From Rhyacichthys aspro (taxonomy: Eukaryota > Chordata > Actinopteri > Gobiiformes > Rhyacichthyidae), in the NCBI GenBank assembly GCA_036850595.1, contig CM072154.1, forward strand, positions 11,291,330 to 11,355,329: 64,000 bases of DNA. The letters are read 5' to 3'. Under the pieces are notes generated by a model. It was not told the origin of the DNA. It saw only the letters and a program-made list of their open reading frames with translations, and made no database searches. This document shows, one piece after another, positions 36,934 through 47,236 of the stretch. How positions within the stretch are numbered: position 1 is the first letter of the stretch; each line of letters starts with the position of its first letter. A program made the translations under genes and the position numbers.

Positions 36934-38759
36934 TCTGTTACCTTCCACAAGAGCCTGTAAGTGAGGCCCTTCACAAGCACTAATGATCCTCCTGCAGCCG
37001 TCGTCTCCCACAGCTCTCTGGACTTTACAAGGAGAGGCCCAAATGATCTTTTCTACACGACACAATCATCTTTCCTCTTTGTCCACAGCTACACCACCTG
37101 TGAACAGAGGGATACATTGTGAAGACAACTCATGTGGAAAACAAGATGTCTGACATGCCTGTTACATCTTCAACAGTGTGATGAATGGAGGCACACAGTT
37201 TAAAGGGTGGATACAGAAGTGCTGTGTCCGGCAACATAGTGGAAATCTCTGTCGTCCTGTTTCTCTAAGGCTGGGATCAGATCAGCAGCTCTACAGCATG
37301 CCAGCTCCTTGGCTCTCTCAGTAATTACCTTGCCCGTTGCTAAGATACAACAGCTCACATACTTTGTGCAAGTGTGGGTGTTTGAGTGAATGCATGGGGG
37401 TGTACAGGGGATGGAGCAGACAGTACGAGCAACACTGGGCATGTCCAACAAACACAGATATTGTAATTGAGAAAATAACATTTTATGCCTTCTCTGTGCT
37501 CCTCGTCCTGTGTCGGTGACTGTTACAGAACAGATGTAATGTGAAATCTTATAACCACTGTGAGAATGTAATGGCAGGGCAGGCAGCCATTTAGATCTGT
37601 CTGTAGGCCTGTATATGAAAGAGCTAGACAGAGGAATTGGATTGAAGCTGGAAAAATAGGAAGATTTTTTAATGTTGTTTTTGACAATCCTCCTCGCTTC
37701 ACCTCATTTAGATGACGACCAAATCAAAAATAAGGCATTTTTCTTTTATTTAAAGCTGAATTAGAGATGCAGCCTCACCCTAAAACTCGTTCTCAGGCAC
37801 AAGGCAATAATAATAATAGAGAAGCAGAGTGCTGCTTGTCAGGGTGGGCCTTGCCTATGTAGGCCATGAAACACAGAATCATTAGATTTTACTGTGTGCT
37901 TATTTTGTTCTGTGCCACCTTGACAAACATCATTCTCGATTAGATGGCTGCTATGTCAGCTGGGCCTAAAACACCGAATGAAGGAAAAAAAAACGGACGA
38001 ACAGGTGTCAAAATCTCCTTTGTCGTGTTTTTGCATAGGAGAGATTGACCGCCGGAGATGATGGCAACATACCTCTCATTTATGGAGCTGTTCTTGTTCT
38101 TCTACCTCCGTCAAAAAAACACAAAAATGCCCCTCGTCGCTTTGTGTCACTGCTCTTTACACGGAGACAAAAACACATAATAAAGCCTTATGCTGTGGCC
38201 GTGCTCTCAAACAACACCTGTTATGCATAAACCCACGGCGAGAGAGCAACATATCATCAGCATAATAGGTTTCATGCGATGTGATAATCAACAGCTGATC
38301 AAACAGCTAAGGATGGGGATGCTGCCGTGAAGACACATAAAGATACAGAGGGGAAAAATCCACTGCCACCCTTTTGCTGTTTTAGAGGGATGTGTTCATT
38401 TGGTCCAGAAAACAGCTTTTTGTTGCATCACGTCGAGCAGCCGTCTCCATGTAGGCTCTACAACAGAATATCTCGGTTTCTTCATGTATTCCAAATGATG
38501 TCCGATTTTCAGCGCTTATTAAAACCCACCCACAAACGTTAGAGAGCTAAAAAACATCGCGCATCCCCTAAATGAATCGTCTTGGCTAGTGGCATCAGAA
38601 CAATTAGTCCACACATCAGACAGGCTCGCTACGTCTCCTTTTCTCATGTTTCTGTCCAAAAAGCGACGGATTCAGCCATCTATCTTAATATGCAGTCTTT
38701 GTTTTGCTGTCCAACGAAGGTGGACTACATCTTAATGGTCCACAATAAAAGGGGGACAT
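36934..38759. other. Upstream and 5' UTR intron interval of gpr173
   Basis: No coding evidence. The AG acceptor just upstream of the gpr173 ATG (about 36955) implies that most of this stretch is an intron within its 5' UTR on the minus strand. Poly-purine tracts and AT-rich DNA only. Confidence 0.4.
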
Positions 38760-39230
38760 TTTTGGACAAATCCGGCGATGTCACGAGAGGCATTTACATC
38801 GCAGACGCGGTCGAAATCTCGATGTACGCGCGTAAATGTGCCAAAGGGAAAAAGAAGAAGGAAAACAAGGCAGATGGGTTAGGCGAATTATTCCTGAATA
38901 ATCCCAATTATGGCTGCTTGCAAGGAGGCAGCTCAAGCGCTCGTTCGGAAGCGCTCGGTTTTATTCGGAGAGCGCACGGAGAAGGGTGCAGGGAGGAGGA
39001 GGAGAGGAGGAGGAGGAGGAGAGGAGGGGGGTTAGCGGTGCAGCGGGCCGTACGTAACTTCAAAGTGCTGTTTTATGCCAGCTGCCTGTCCTCACACATG
39101 GCACCGAGCTTCCTTCAACACGCAGCTGCTAAAGGACTCGCCTCAGTGACACGGGTCGGACTAAAGTCTACTGTTGTCTCAGCGGCACGCGCTACAGGGC
39201 CCAGAGGAAACGTACGTCCTTAGAACTCTT
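38760..39230 (-). promoter_or_regulatory. CpG-rich island, probable gpr173 promoter/first exon
   Basis: The CpG density is far above the flanks (clusters near 38770-38840, 38935-38980 and 39030-39210), with a GGA/AGG purine repeat at about 38994-39031. It sits about 2 kb upstream of gpr173, suiting the promoter and noncoding first exon of that minus-strand gene. A 213-codon plus-strand frame across it is judged spurious. Exact exon limits were not found. Confidence 0.45.
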
Positions 39231-41109
39231 GAATTTCCGAGGTTCAGTGAAATGGTCACCACCTTTCATCCATTAGCCTCAGGATGAGTGTTTTTCAGTT
39301 TTACAGGTTTTTTTTCATCAGTCCAATCCAATGCTTTTCTTTAAAAAGCGTCTAATCGATTTGACTAAAAACCTAAGCTCAATAATCATATTCAGGTTTT
39401 ATACAAAAAAATATGACTTTGAATTCTGACACCAATTAAAACATTTTAGGCAAATCAAGTACAGAGTAATAATTGAGTGAAGCAGTTTCTTGTAGGCTAC
39501 ATCACTAACAATAACCTGTTGAAGCACTGTATGTACTGAATCCTATTTTCATTGGTTTATTTTCATTTGAATGGAGAGAGTGACTTACCTTATCTGACAG
39601 CAGATTTTCTCAGGGTTATGTGTTTGTGTCAAAAATATAATCACTGTCTGTGTTTATTCCATGCAGTAAACATAACAAGCCAAGTGAGCTACTGTGACAC
39701 ATTCAATGCTTTTAGTAAAGAATGGTTAACGGTTGATAAAAACATTTCTGATGGTTAAACTTGTCATTCTTAAAAATTTGCAAATACTTTGGTTTCATGA
39801 AGCAGAAACACTACATATAATTAGGTCTGATGAAAAAAACCAGCATCATTCTCCACACTCATTTTCTGCTCTACACTTCTTTCTCTAATGTAGATTAGTG
39901 TTTATAAAGGGATTCATTATTTCAATATGAAAGTCTCTAGTGAGACTCACTGATTATCCTCAGGTCACTTTTAAGTCTGCTTAAATTTTTAATACATTCC
40001 ACATTGAAGCTGTGACCATCACACAAATTAGGCACTGCTTTCACTTTCCCGTCTTCCTGCTCAAGTCAATGAATTACAAGTGTGCTTTGATTAGTAATAT
40101 TTTAAGACAAATATCCCATAATCCACATAATCCAATGCTACCTGTCATCTGAGAACACACACAGCGATGATATAGGACTCGGACGCAGTGGTTAGATCAA
40201 ATATCTTAAGATGTTTACATGCTCTGACCTAAACATAAGGTGTACGTGATGTCTCATCATCCAAATGTTAAGTGTGTCTTACAAACTGCATTTTGCAATG
40301 ACACTGACTTTAGTGCAATGTGTGACCTTGGCTCATGTTACTGTGGATTTCCACACCAGGCAAAGCTTAGCACTACACAATCTGCCTTAGTTTCAGAGCA
40401 TAACATGAAGAAATACACTAAGACAGTGGTAACATGGTATTAGCCCATGTTTAATAACTTTAGCACTTCATACAGTGTTTCAGTCAGACAGTGAGGCAAA
40501 AATATGGTACAGACAAAGTAAAGCAAAGAATCAATCAACCTGTTGTTCAGTTAATGTATATTGTGTTTAGTGGGCAGTATCCACAGGAAGACTTCACAAA
40601 GAAAGACTAGTGAGTGAGCAGTAGCCTTGTCCCATGTTGTGACGTAGTTGATCATTTCTAAAGCATTAAGGCAAAAATATTTTTTTCTCTCAAATCCTTT
40701 GTAAAAGCTTTTGTAAAACAAAATACATTTTCTATATAAGGTCTTTCTATGTGAGGTCTTTTTAAACATTACATGGAATACACAAACAGTGCTTAGACTT
40801 GTGCCACAGCTACATTAAAAATCAGTTCAGAGAATGATTTTTGACTACACCACTGAGCACATTACAAATGAAAAATAAAAAACACCTGCAAAAAACAACA
40901 GTAAAATGTTGTGCTGTAAAACTGGGATGATCACCGTGGTGCTACAGAGGTTAGAGTAGTTACCTATACAGTCTTTTTTTCATACAGTACCAGTGTCTTT
41001 GTGATCTAAGCATAACTACACTTATGGCAGAAAACACATGCATTTTTTTCCCTTTGTGGCATATTTTGGAATCATGACAAGGCACTTTCATGGAGAATAT
41101 GTGATATAA
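39231..41109. other. Spacer; right part probably ppp1r3f 3' UTR
   Basis: AT-rich with only short chance frames. The ppp1r3f stop codon is at 41110, so the adjoining bases are probably its 3' UTR on the minus strand. A variant ATTAAA signal on that strand (plus TTTAAT at 40450-40455) is one possible end. Confidence 0.4.
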
Positions 41110-44100
41110 TCACAAGCAATGCAAAATCAGAAACAGTCCAATCACAAACAAGGCGCTGGGCTCCTGCCACACTACACACAAGGAGACAACTGCACTTAGA
41201 AAGATGATGGATGACATCAGATTCCTGTTTACATCATGCTCAAACATCAGACTTGGTTGACTCTCTAATACCACATCAGGGGAAGTCTTGCAAGCATGTT
41301 TCCTCATTGTGCAGGCCGAGGCAGAAAGGATATCGCAGCTCTGGCAAACCTCAGGGACCTCTACACTCTCAGAGTCATTCTCTTGAAGTGACGCTAGAGT
41401 TTCACCTCGTGCTCCAGGAGAATTTTGACTCTGAGCCACAGGTGAAAGCAAGGGCATGCTGTGGTGGTAACATGCCGCAGAACTGCTGAGATGTTCTGAT
41501 AAACCTGGAACAAGTACACATAGCTCTGAGCTGTGAGCAGCAGAGACACAATGTTCAGGAAGTGCAAGGCTGGGCTCAGCATCTGGACTCTGAGTTGCCA
41601 ACAGGGGCAAATGTGTTGCCCCCTTTGGCCGCACATTTGCCCCAGTGGTTTCCTCCTCTGTACCCTGGGACCTGTCTGGTCTCAGCCTAGACCCTTGTGA
41701 CACAGAGGGACATGAGGCAGGCAGCAGTGCAGCAGAGGGATTGCTGATTTTGTGCTGCTCTGAGCTTTGGTTACCTAATTCACTGCAGTTATTTGGTTGG
41801 ACTGCTTCACTGGCATTAAGGACAAAAGGTAAACAGGTCTGAAGTGGGCTTGAGGAAGATGTACAGGGCAATTGTGTGATTTCACAGTGAGTGGACAGTG
41901 CCCCAACAGATGGAAGCTCTCCGTTGGGTGGGACAGTGGGAACAGATGGGTGAACTGCAATCTGTTAAAGTAAAACAGGAAGACAAGTGACAGCTAGGAG
42001 AGCATAAAGATGAAAGGAGGACAGATCTATATTCCACATTAACAGTGCAGACACACAAAGACAGAGAAAAGCATTTTACAGCATACAGATGCTTTTCTAC
42101 AAAATGGATCCCATGCTGACATTGCCAACACAGAAGTATGCAAAGAACTGAAACAGAAAAATGACTGGATAGTTCTCAGAATAAGTCAAATCAATCAAAA
42201 AACGGTACATTTGGAACTTCCCAGGCCACAAGTGCAAAATGTAACTAGCTCAGTGATGACAATCTGCAAGGTCATTGAAATGCACCCCCTTGTCATATTA
42301 TTATTATAGCCTTAAACTGGATATAAAAAGGTACTGTCATTACAACAGTGTGTGGCTTTCATATTTCAATTAAAAATAGCATGATATTATGGTTAGCATA
42401 TTTGCTGGCTTTGACAAACAGGCAGATCCTAATCAAGATGAACTCACATCAACATAGGAACAAGCATACATGTAGGTGTAAGATAAACAGAGGACAGGAG
42501 TTACATGTGTTAATATGACTCATACATCATATTCACATTTCAGCTACGGCCTCTTCTCGTTTTATATAAAGACTGCAGACTGAACAGAGAACAATCTTCT
42601 TTAAAATCTGTGTCTGATAGGGATTTTTTCAGAACCTTTTGTCTGCGTTAAATATTCACATAGACATTATGATTTAGTGTATGAGCGCATACATGGGATT
42701 AGATATGAAGGCTTTGATAACTGTGTGATTCACTAAAAGCTACTGAAGTGATGTGACACAGAAACAGTTCATGCATTACATTGCAATGTGCCATGGAGTC
42801 AGACATTACCTAGGTTGTTGCCGAAGCTTCAATGAGCTGTGAACAATATAAACAATCAAGCCAATGGTGATAAGCTGTAAATGTTGAAAAGGTATGTTTT
42901 ATTAGACACACATATCACATTATAAGATGAGAGCATCTTTCCTGCCTTTACCTGTTAAAAATGAATACTACAACAGCTTCATGCAAATCATTTGAATAAA
43001 GTCAAAGTTATTTGCTAAATGTGAAGCCTTATTGGCAAGTTAGCACACAAGACAGAATTGTGCTGGACTATACTTTAACTCTGTAGGTCATAGTAAGTTC
43101 ATAATTAGTTATTTTTATAAGGTAAAGATAAATATGATTCTTCTTACCTCTACATCGATTTCTGGCTGAATAATAACTGGACAGATGGCAGTAGGTCGAA
43201 CAAGTCCAGATTCAGTGGAACCCCCATGTTCTGCTGAAGACATGTATTTGCTGTTATTGAGTGGTATCTTTAGCTTAAAATATATAATATATAATATATA
43301 TAATTTTAAACATAAATGCTTGCGAAATACTTCACCTTCTTCCGGGTTATGTCCATCCTCTGATTCAAAATCTGTCCATGCACTGAAAGAAAAATGTGGC
43401 ATTCGAGTTAAGAGTTACCTGGCCAGTATTGGGCGAAAAAAAAAAAAAGTTGCATATATGAAATTGCAATTTCGTTCCACTCTGAGAGTTCACCTCATGT
43501 CTTATACTTTCCTGTAAGTCAGACAGACATAATGGTCCCAGTGAACAGAAAGACACAGTTTGGAGGCTAAAGCTGCAGTGATACAGCAGCTCATGCATGA
43601 AGAAGACAAGTATAGTATCATAAGCATCATCATCAACACCTGTTATGGATAATTAGGCTTAATACTTGCTGATGCAGTTCAACTGTTAATGTTCTGAAGG
43701 TGCCATTTCAATCTAGTATGGTTGGATATTACTTTTAGAGGACCTGTCTTATTAAATCCAATGTCAAGGGGAAAGATTTTTGTGTGAGATTACTGGCAAA
43801 TGGAATGGCTCACAAGCATAATGCAAGTCAATGGAAGTCACATGTCTTTGTCAGTGCAGCAAAGTGAACTTAACTCATGTAACTGACCTGAAAGTTGAGA
43901 CAAAAGGTTAAGGCGATATACTACCTTATAATGTCAAGCCCAAATTCTTCACTTAAAGTAAGATACTATTAACTAAACAACATTTTAATGCATGGTTTAG
44001 AGGTTATAACCCACGTAACTTATTAAATTCTGTGAGAAGTATTGCCTAATCATGAAAAAATATAAAATATAGCATAGTTTGAGATGTTAAATTATGAATG

Positions 44101-45941
44101 TGCTCTGAGCTTCATAAATAACAAAATCTGATATCACTTTGTGTGTAAAATCAAAAGTTAAAAAAAACAACAAAAAACTATAGCATTGATGACTGATAAC
44201 TAAGTGGCTTAACCTGATGACCTTGTTAATGTGTCAAAATTAAATGCCAGTAAACTTCAAAACATAATGAGATCACGCTCCCTCACGTTTTCTATTTTTA
44301 TCAGTGACTTCTCCATTTCTGATAAACTATTCGACCTATTCCGATTACACAACAGTGGCATTACTAACGATATGCTTAATGTGACAACTGCAGCAGTTTG
44401 CACACTGACCATTTGACTGCCACCTGACTCTTTCTAGATCCACTCATTTCACTGTGCTTTGCCAAATTCAGTGGAATGACTTAATGTACCAGAGTAACAA
44501 AGGAACAGAGGGATTGTGTGTGTGTGTGTATTAGTGTTTGACACCACTAGGGGAGAAGGCCAATGTGTCTATTTCCTGTCTGTGATAGGAAAGGTCAGAG
44601 GTACATTTTACTGCAGGGAAATGCCAGGGCTGAAAATGACACCTGCCCTTTGCCTTTTTCATCTCACACACAACATGATGATTGGCACTCTAAAAGGGTG
44701 TGTGCCCCCACCGAAACTTTTTTCTATCTCTGGCAGCAGTTTCCACAGATCATAGACATATATCAACATTAAACAGGGCTGGGACACTCTTCGTGTGCTT
44801 TCGTCACACAACAGCTGCTCCACTGTTTTGTTTTTTTTACCTTGCTTTACTTTGAGACTTGGATACTTGGGCAAAAGCACAAACTAAAGCTTAATTCTGA
44901 ATACAAAGCCACTGGAGCTTTGCAGCCCCAAAGCTTTTTGTGATGTGTCTCTTTGTTGGTTCTACCTGTCCTTTCATTTGATATATAATCAAGCAAGAGG
45001 ACACATAAACTTTCAAGGCAACAGAGAAGAATAGGATTAGACTAAAATAAAATGAAAAAACTTACTTCGCCTCCGTAAGAGTTTACCTACCTGTACATTT
45101 TTGGTGGTTTCAGGATACCTCTCACGTGTCTCTCGTCGATGTGTCTTTGAGCTGAATCGTCTTCAAAGGTCAGAAGCAGAGTCACCACATAGTTCATAGA
45201 GGAGTTATTGGCCCAGTAGTCTCCCTGAGAGGTTTCATAGCGAACAACAAACTCTATGCGAGAGCCATGTGTGGTATAAGGTGGTGCAAATGACAGTTTG
45301 AAGGAGAACTTGTCAGTGTTCCCATCGTGAGACCCCTGGACATACTCTGCAGGTTGGTCATAGTAGGAGGCCCAGTGGTCCATGGTAAACCTGATGTACA
45401 CTGCTTTGTGGAAGGATATGTTCAAAACTCTTATTATTCCACAGAAGGAAAGGGGCTCATTTTCTACAGGTGAGACTTGCTCAACCTCCACTTTGTTGGT
45501 GCTCACGGCCTGCAGCAGGGCACTCTCACAGGACATGCTGAACTCTGGGTGCACATGATACTTGGGTTCTCGCTTTGCTACACTATACTTTGCCTCCTCT
45601 TCTTCCCACTTTGCGCTGTCCTCGTCGTCCGAGTCAAAGGCAACAAATTCTTTTACATCTACAAGGTCCCCACCTGTTGTGTCTGCAAAGGATACCCGCT
45701 TTCCTCCACACAGCGCCAACTGGATGCGCATGTACTCAGCTGTTTCGTCGAAAATGGACGAACCTCTCTTTCTGGGCACCGGTGAGCATCTCGGGATGAG
45801 ACGCACGTCGGTGTCATCTTCATCATCTTCTTCATCTTCATCTGTGTCCACCGTGGGGCATCTTTCTGCTCCATCCTCCGATTTCCCTTCTTTAATGGCG
45901 GTGAATAGGCCCTCCTGATTTGGTATGCTTAAAAAAGACAT
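41110..45941 (-). CDS. ppp1r3f: PP1 glycogen-targeting subunit with C-terminal anchor, PPP1R3F-like
   Basis: Exons 45091-45941, 43331-43382, 43148-43273 and 41110-41961 (minus), in phase, about 626 residues. The family tethers protein phosphatase 1 to glycogen and its enzymes, promoting glycogen synthesis. Visible in order: an acidic run (DTDEDEEDDEDDTD), the PP1-docking motif RVSF in GGKRVSFAD (about residue 82), and a CBM21 glycogen-binding module. The module includes GIIRVLNISFHKAVYIRF, HWASYYD, DKFSFKLSFAPPY, RIEFVVRYETS and WANNSSMNY. After a Ser/Pro-rich variable region, hydrophobic helices (IIFLSAVVSLCVVW, ALFVIGLFLIL) end the protein. Only PPP1R3A and PPP1R3F have such a membrane tail. 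The CBM resembles both; neighbours gpr173 and tspyl2 favour PPP1R3F, and PPP1R3A would be much longer. The start is the first true ATG. The 57-base intron 43274-43330 is doubtful because it is open and in frame. Confidence 0.85.
41962..43147 (-). other. ppp1r3f intron 3
   Basis: Bounded by AG before 41961 and GT after 43148 on the minus strand, both in phase 0. A short spliceable segment near 42810-42840 carries an in-frame stop and was not taken as an exon. Otherwise AT-rich, no features. Confidence 0.6.
43383..45090 (-). other. ppp1r3f intron 1
   Basis: A 1.7-kb intron with a TACAG|GTAGGT donor and a TTTCTTTCAG acceptor on the minus strand. It contains a short TG run near 44516-44530 and an A run near 43437-43448, but no coding signal. 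Confidence 0.65.
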
Positions 45942-46760
45942 TATAGTATCAGTGTATACGCATACATATGGCGTCTCCAAAAAAACTCATACAGCGATGT
46001 GTCGTTACGCACAGCCTGTACTGTCTCTGCGCGCAACTAAATGTCCCCGTGGAAACTTTACCTGACCGTCAGCCCTTGTGATAGTGTATCATCTAATTCT
46101 GAAGAGTTTAAACCCCTCAATCTGGCTTCTGTCGCAAAAGGAGCAACCTAATTTTAGCACTGACCTACCAGGCTCACTATGCCCCACATTTGTCTTTGGT
46201 ATAATCCTGCGACTCCCCCGTGTTCGGTTTGGTTCGGGCTGGAAACGACACAGGGGTCTACAGCACATGTGCGTGACTTATAGGAATGTACTGGACCCTA
46301 TTAAGACATCTCTGTAGTTATGGGCTGTTTGTAAATAGTCCTTGATTTAATTGAAAATCAGCTGTTGAGACTATAATTGGCGTTATATAAAAAACAAGTA
46401 TAACGTGAAATTAGTCTAAATGACAAGTTTTAGGGCAACACAATTAATAGCACAATAGCTAAAAATTGTCGTCTATGTGCAGTCGGTAGCCTTCAAATAG
46501 TGGGAGTTTCATTTGGCCACAGCCTAATGGTTTGGCCTACTGTTATTCATAGTGCGATGTGTTTTGCTGTTTCGCAAACATGCTTACAACTTTGTGCTAC
46601 ATAAACTATAAATTGTTATTTTATTAGTTAATTTGCAAAACACGTAGTCCGTATGATTGACATTGTGCTACTTTAGGCTATTTTTAGGATTATCCCTAAT
46701 CTCTCACACACTACTGCACTTGCTTTCTGCGCACTCGCATATACAGTGTAAACACATCCT
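45942..46760. other. Upstream flank of ppp1r3f
   Basis: Left part of the 1.3-kb head-to-head spacer between ppp1r3f (minus) and tspyl2 (plus). The first 120 bases, with several CpGs, probably include the ppp1r3f 5' UTR. The rest is AT-rich and shows no gene. Confidence 0.4.
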
Positions 46761-46764
46761 TGCA

Positions 46765-46815
46765 GCTGATTGGTGGAGAGGTTTTAGCGCGGCGCTTCTC
46801 AGCCAATCACATTAT
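46765..46815. promoter_or_regulatory. Paired CCAAT boxes in opposite orientation, tspyl2/ppp1r3f spacer
   Basis: ATTGG at 46769-46773 and CCAAT at 46803-46807 face opposite ways, with an AGCGCGGCGCT near-palindrome between them. NF-Y sites in this arrangement are common in TATA-less and bidirectional promoters. It lies about 430 bases ahead of the tspyl2 ATG and 820 bases from the ppp1r3f ATG, so it chiefly suits tspyl2. Confidence 0.45.
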
Positions 46816-46959
46816 TGTTTTTCTTTCACGTCGTTGCACGAATAGTAAGCTAGCGCATTTTGCAAACATAAAGTAAAAATAACTTTACCTGTACGCCAGG
46901 ACTACCAAGAAGTAAAGGGGTTAAACAACATTTTTCCTAATTAACGTGTTTGGAGGAAT

Positions 46960-47002
46960 ATGAGGACTGTGCTCGACTTCGATGACACCTGGTTCGGCAA
47001 AC
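46960..47002 (+). other. Candidate upstream exon end with short open frame
   Basis: ATG at 46960 opens MRTVLDFDDTWFGK and reaches a strong donor C|GTAAGC after 47002. Splicing to the acceptor TACAACAG (ending about 47116) would stop the frame after five more codons, giving a 19-residue upstream peptide in the tspyl2 leader. It cannot join tspyl2 exon 2 in frame. It may simply be 5' UTR. Confidence 0.35.
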
Positions 47003-47236
47003 GTAAGCTATAGCTCTTAGCATTAGGTTGCTAGTTTTTGACATTACGCAAGGCCGCGGAAAAATGCGAGTGCTGCTTCCTGTTTTGGCTTTATTGAAAA
47101 TGTAGATTACAACAGCCGAACATCATAATTAAAGTGGTTATACCAGTAGATTGTCGGTAGAGAAGTCAATCGCATTTCATTGTGTGGTAGTAAAGCTTGC
47201 GGACTAGCTAGCTTGTTAGCTGAGTCGCTTGCTAGC

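Noticed and set aside
38582..39223. 213-codon open frame on the plus strand
   Set aside because: It starts at TTG, crosses a CpG island, has a purine-repeat Glu/Arg run, and resembles no family. It is better explained by stop-poor GC-rich DNA near the gpr173 promoter.
42810..42840. Small spliceable segment in the ppp1r3f intron 3
   Set aside because: It has acceptor and donor sites but carries an in-frame TAG, and exons 3 and 4 already join in phase without it.
45477..45918. Plus-strand frames of 74-118 codons opposite ppp1r3f exon 1
   Set aside because: They mirror the acidic and CBM21-coding sequence; Ser-rich runs come from reading GAA/GAT repeats backwards.
47180..47236. N-terminal extension of tspyl2
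   Set aside because: The upstream part of the frame opens at TTG, not ATG; the first real ATG with A at -3 is 47237.
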